Assembly (NCBI GenBank): GCA_937896265.1
Contig: CALBMD010000167.1
Coordinates: 1 to 10,129, forward strand
Direction: 5' to 3'
DNA: 10,129 bases
Source: an uncultured Pseudomonadota bacterium
GTDB taxonomy: Bacteria > Bdellovibrionota_B > Oligoflexia > Oligoflexales > Bog-1112
A program made the translations under genes and the position numbers. This document shows positions 7,584 through 10,129 of this stretch, piece after piece (position 1 is the first letter of the stretch; every line of letters starts with the position of its first letter). Below the pieces are notes generated by a model that was not told the DNA's origin, ran no database searches, and saw only the letters and a list, made by a program, of their open reading frames with translations.

Positions 7584-7721
7584 AAAAGATTCGAAGGATT
7601 CGAAGTTCGGTTGGGTGCAAGACGCGAGGAGGAGCGAACCGCAGTGTACATATTGGTACATGAGGATTTCGCGACGACAAAGCAACGCTGCACACAACTA
7701 GAAATTCGGATCCGAGATTTT
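7584..7721. repeat. ~140-base imperfect palindromic element between murF and mraY
   Basis: This fills most of the 191-base gap. GGATTCGAAGTTC (7596-7608) pairs with GAAATTCGGATCC (7701-7713) with one mismatch and one T-G. Directly inside, GTTGGGTGCA (7610-7619) pairs with TGCACACAAC (7689-7698) with one mismatch. At the centre TGTAC (7645-7649) pairs with GTACA (7656-7660) around a six-base loop, flanked by CGAA (7635-7638) and TTCG (7668-7671). Weaker pairing continues outward through AAAG/TTTT to about 7584 and 7721. The left arm contains an exact tandem GATTCGAAG at 7588-7596 and 7597-7605. No long open frame fits it. This is the form of a dispersed palindromic repeat or a MITE-like element. 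Only one copy is in the window, so repetition in the genome is inferred. Confidence 0.65.
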
Positions 7722-7735
7722 AAAATAACATAAAC

Positions 7736-7750
7736 CATGAGGTCCTCATG
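7736..7750 (+). promoter_or_regulatory. Palindrome covering the mraY ribosome binding site and start codon
   Basis: CATGAGG (7736-7742), a central T, and CCTCATG (7744-7750) form a perfect inverted repeat. The Shine-Dalgarno GAGG (7739-7742) and the mraY ATG (7748-7750) are both inside it. As RNA it can form a six-base-pair stem with a three-base loop that hides both signals. As DNA it has dyad symmetry like an operator. The GAGG-to-ATG spacing is 5 bases, adequate for initiation when open. Confidence 0.5.
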
Positions 7751-8824
7751 CTATATCACATCTTGCTTAGGTTTGCTGAAGAGTTTAGCATCCTCAATGT
7801 GGCACGCTATATTTCTTTTCGCGTCATTATCTCAATGCTATCGGCCCTTCTTATCAGTTTTATGTTATCCCCTTGGTTTATTCGCAAACTAAAAAAAGGC
7901 CAAATTGGGCAAATAGTTCGCGATGATGGACCCTCAAGCCATTTCTCCAAACAAGGGACACCAACAATGGGTGGCGGTCTCATTTTAGGTGCAGTGCTTA
8001 TTCCTGTTTTAATGTGGATGGATTATACCAACAGCTTGATGTGGTTTTGTGTCATCATTTTTACATCCTATGGCATTTTAGGTTTTATGGATGACTATGC
8101 TAAAGTTTCAAAAAAAAATTCAAAGGGTGTCCCTGGTCGCGTTAAGCTTATTTGGCAAACTCTCATTGCTGTACTTGTCTGCGCCACGCATGTCTACTTA
8201 AATAAAAACGCTACAATCTTGAATATGCCTTTTTTCAAAGGATTAGCGTTTGATTTGGGATGGTTTTATGTTCTATTTGCTGCCTTTATTATCGTTGGCA
8301 CTAGCAATGCAGTGAACCTTACTGATGGGCTCGATGGACTTGCTATTGGACCAGTGATGACTTCAGCGGCTAGCTATGCCATTTTAGCTTACATTTCTGG
8401 CAACCACCTTATTAGTCACTATCTGCACTTTCCCTACGTGGCTGGAGCTGGCGAGTTGGCGATTTTTGCAGCATCCATTATAGGCGCTGGCATGGGATTT
8501 TTGTGGTATAACACTTATCCTGCGCAAGTATTTATGGGCGACATCGGCTCATTGCCTTTAGGTGGTGCCTTGGGCGCTTTAGCTGTGTTTTCAAAACATG
8601 AAGTCCTCTTAGTGCTGGTTGGTGGCATTTTTGTGCTTGAAGCTTGCTCTGTTATCGCACAGGTATCTTCTTTTAAATTGACAGGTAAACGCGTTTTAAA
8701 AATGGCTCCTATCCATCATCATTTTGAATTAAAAGGCTGGCCTGAACCAAAAGTCATCGTTCGCTTTTGGATTATTTCTGCTGTGCTCGCACTTTTAAGT
8801 CTTTTAAGTTTAAAGATTCGCTAG
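7748..8824 (+). CDS. mraY: Phospho-N-acetylmuramoyl-pentapeptide-transferase MraY
   Basis: MraY is the integral inner-membrane enzyme that transfers phospho-MurNAc-pentapeptide from UDP to undecaprenyl phosphate, making lipid I. The product is 358 residues (E. coli 360), with about ten hydrophobic segments spread along it. Diagnostic sequence: VRDDGPSSHFSKQGTPTMGG (57-76), catalytic-site Asp115-Asp116 in FMDDYAK, NLTDGLDG (190-197), FLWYNTYPAQVFMGD (251-265) with Asp265, and H323-H-H325 in APIHHHFELKGWPE. The N terminus aligns well with the E. coli protein from the first Met, supporting ATG 7748. It is the first gene after the palindromic element and has its own GAGG ribosome binding site inside a small palindrome, so its expression may be set partly apart from the genes before it. 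A nine-A run (8110-8118) lies in the coding sequence without breaking the frame. Confidence 0.97.
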   Translation: MLYHILLRFAEEFSILNVARYISFRVIISMLSALLISFMLSPWFIRKLKKGQIGQIVRDDGPSSHFSKQGTPTMGGGLILGAVLIPVLMWMDYTNSLMWFCVIIFTSYGILGFMDDYAKVSKKNSKGVPGRVKLIWQTLIAVLVCATHVYLNKNATILNMPFFKGLAFDLGWFYVLFAAFIIVGTSNAVNLTDGLDGLAIGPVMTSAASYAILAYISGNHLISHYLHFPYVAGAGELAIFAASIIGAGMGFLWYNTYPAQVFMGDIGSLPLGGALGALAVFSKHEVLLVLVGGIFVLEACSVIAQVSSFKLTGKRVLKMAPIHHHFELKGWPEPKVIVRFWIISAVLALLSLLSLKIR

Positions 8825-8837
8825 TAAGGAAACTCTC

Positions 8838-10129
8838 TTGGAATACTTAATTATTGGAGCAGCTAACTCTGGGATAGCTGCTTATAACCTACTTAAAAGC
8901 GAAAACAACCGTGTCTTTCTATATGATGATTTTCTTGGCGAAAAATTAAATCTTTTACCTTTGCTGTCAAAAGACGAAGCCAAAAAGATTATTCAAAAAG
9001 GAAATGATAACAATCTAAATCTAGTAGTAAGTCCTGGCGTCTCTAACGAGCATTGGGCTATCAAAATGGCAAAGCCAAAGGGCTTAGCTATTTTAAGTGA
9101 GCTAGACATTGCTTTAAAGCGCTATTTAGGACGGATTATAGCTGTAACAGGAACTAACGGTAAATCCACTGTCTGCGCTATGATTAAGCATATTGCTGAT
9201 CAAGCAAAAATAGACAGCTCTCTCTGCGGCAATTTTGGCGTTCCTTTATGCGATCTTATTTTAAAGCAAAGCGCCATGTCTACCTTAGTACTAGAATTAT
9301 CTTCTTACCAACTCGAGCAATCTGCAAAGATTTATCCAAGTTTGGCTATTTTTACAAGCTTTGCTCCAGATCATTTAGATCGTCACAAAAGTATTGAAAA
9401 CTATTTTCAAGCTAAATGGCAGCTATTTGCCGGTTTAAATGACACCCCTTTTATTTTTTCTGAGTCGGCCTATAAGGCCTACAAGGAGTTTGTTAAAAAG
9501 CCTACAAACGAGCAAAATTTCCATGTCTTAACCGCAAAAAAAATTGACTCTTTTGCGCAAAAATACCCTTTGCTGCCAAAATCAAGAATTTTTAACGGAA
9601 CAGTTAGTGCCATGGCTATGCATTTAGCATTTGATCTTGATTTAGACTTTTGCTTTAACGCTCTTCTCTCCTATAAAGAATTACCTCATCGTCTTCAATC
9701 TGTTGGTGAAAAGCATGGTTTTATTTTTATCGATGATTCAAAAGCAACAAACGTTGAAGCTACTCTGCATGCTTTAGGACAAATGCACGAACCTGTCTAC
9801 CTGCTTCTAGGTGGCCTTGGTAAGGGTGAAAGTTTTTTACCCCTTTTGAACCACAAAAAGCATATTGCAAAGGTCTTTGCCTATGGTGATGCTCGAGAGC
9901 AGATTGCTAAAGAGCTTGTTTCTGTTTTTGATGTTGTCTGTCAAGAACGCTTTGAAGACATTGTTTATGCAATATTTAAAGATTTTAACTTGAACCACAA
10001 AACAGTTCTTATGTCACCAGCATGTGCCAGCCTAGATCAATTTAAAAACTATGCTGAACGAGGAGATTTTTTTGGTGACTTTATAACACCGTTACCAATT
10101 CTTTTGGGTGAGTTTATAGGCGATGAAGG
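8838..10129 (+). CDS. murD: UDP-N-acetylmuramoylalanine--D-glutamate ligase MurD (3' end outside window)
   Basis: MurD adds D-glutamate to UDP-MurNAc-L-Ala in the cytoplasm. The frame starts at TTG 8838, preceded by AAGGA (8826-8830) with 7-base spacing, and the first residues, (M)EYLIIGAANSGIAA, form the usual N-terminal nucleotide-type fold. There is no suitable ATG nearby. 430 codons are visible (E. coli MurD is 438) with no stop. Landmarks: VVSPGVS (63-69), P-loop T104-G-T-N-G-K-S-T111, LELSSYQLE (152-160), APDHLDRH (176-183) followed by QAKWQLF with probable carbamylated Lys193, PHRLQ (283-287), DDSKATN (299-305), LGGLGKG (324-330) and MSPACASLDQF (392-402). After RGDFFGDF (408-415) the frame runs on at least 15 residues, somewhat beyond where many MurD proteins end. 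A 13-base gap separates it from mraY, so they are probably co-transcribed. An ATG at 10123 in another frame could begin the next gene, perhaps ftsW, but this is unproven. Confidence 0.94.
   Translation, partial: MEYLIIGAANSGIAAYNLLKSENNRVFLYDDFLGEKLNLLPLLSKDEAKKIIQKGNDNNLNLVVSPGVSNEHWAIKMAKPKGLAILSELDIALKRYLGRIIAVTGTNGKSTVCAMIKHIADQAKIDSSLCGNFGVPLCDLILKQSAMSTLVLELSSYQLEQSAKIYPSLAIFTSFAPDHLDRHKSIENYFQAKWQLFAGLNDTPFIFSESAYKAYKEFVKKPTNEQNFHVLTAKKIDSFAQKYPLLPKSRIFNGTVSAMAMHLAFDLDLDFCFNALLSYKELPHRLQSVGEKHGFIFIDDSKATNVEATLHALGQMHEPVYLLLGGLGKGESFLPLLNHKKHIAKVFAYGDAREQIAKELVSVFDVVCQERFEDIVYAIFKDFNLNHKTVLMSPACASLDQFKNYAERGDFFGDFITPLPILLGEFIGDE

Noticed and set aside
7561..7587. TTTTGAA (7561-7567) and TTCAAAA (7581-7587) as a terminator after murF
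   Set aside because: The seven-base AT-rich stem has a 13-base loop and no following T tract, so it is too weak to call a terminator.
7460..7738. 92-codon minus-strand frame running from the murF 3' end through the palindromic element
   Set aside because: Half overlaps conserved murF sequence and the other half is the inverted repeat. The translation shows no domain, and palindromes often leave long frames by chance.
7557..7747. A tRNA, insertion sequence or riboswitch in the murF-mraY gap
   Set aside because: There is no cloverleaf with a conserved T-loop, no transposase frame and no ligand-binding riboswitch core that I recognise. A palindromic repeat is the simplest description.

Overview
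The window carries the front half of a bacterial division and cell wall (dcw) cluster on the + strand, in the order rsmH - ftsL - ftsI - murE - murF - [repeat element] - mraY - murD. Upstream of it are a divergently transcribed LysM lipoprotein gene and the 3' end of a sugar-phosphate nucleotidyltransferase gene. MurE carries the DNPR signature of meso-diaminopimelate-adding enzymes, and the lipoprotein has a lipobox without Asp at +2. Together these point to a Gram-negative (diderm) bacterium with meso-DAP peptidoglycan. The AT-leaning codon use and the FtsL style (short cytoplasmic tail, one membrane segment, then a Gly-Tyr-x-x-x-x-Leu-Lys coiled coil) remind me of the former Deltaproteobacteria / Bdellovibrionota. 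That placement is an inference with modest confidence.

Layout: 1-392, C-terminal part of a nucleotidyltransferase (+). 393-565, a convergent intergenic gap with two inverted repeats. 566-1468, a two-LysM lipoprotein (-). 1469-1702, a divergent intergenic region with a TATAAT box just before rsmH and no mraZ. 1703-7556, five tightly packed genes: rsmH/ftsL, ftsI/murE and murE/murF each overlap as ATGA, and ftsL/ftsI overlap by 26 bases, so they are almost certainly one translationally coupled transcript. 7557-7747, a gap filled almost completely by a ~140-base imperfect palindromic element and then a short palindrome over the mraY ribosome binding site and start codon. 7748-8824, mraY. 8838 to the window end, murD, starting at TTG and still open at the edge.

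How the genes fit together: MurD, MurE and MurF add D-Glu, meso-DAP and D-Ala-D-Ala to UDP-MurNAc-L-Ala in the cytoplasm. MraY moves the finished muropeptide onto the lipid carrier to make lipid I. FtsI cross-links septal peptidoglycan in the periplasm, helped by FtsL. RsmH methylates 16S rRNA and is the usual first or second gene of this cluster. The LysM lipoprotein probably binds peptidoglycan, so it fits the theme although it is transcribed separately.

I found no evidence of a new multi-gene system. The gene content is conventional. The items worth a second look are non-coding: the structured repeat splitting the operon between murF and mraY, the palindrome covering the mraY start, and the absence of mraZ with a promoter sitting directly at rsmH.
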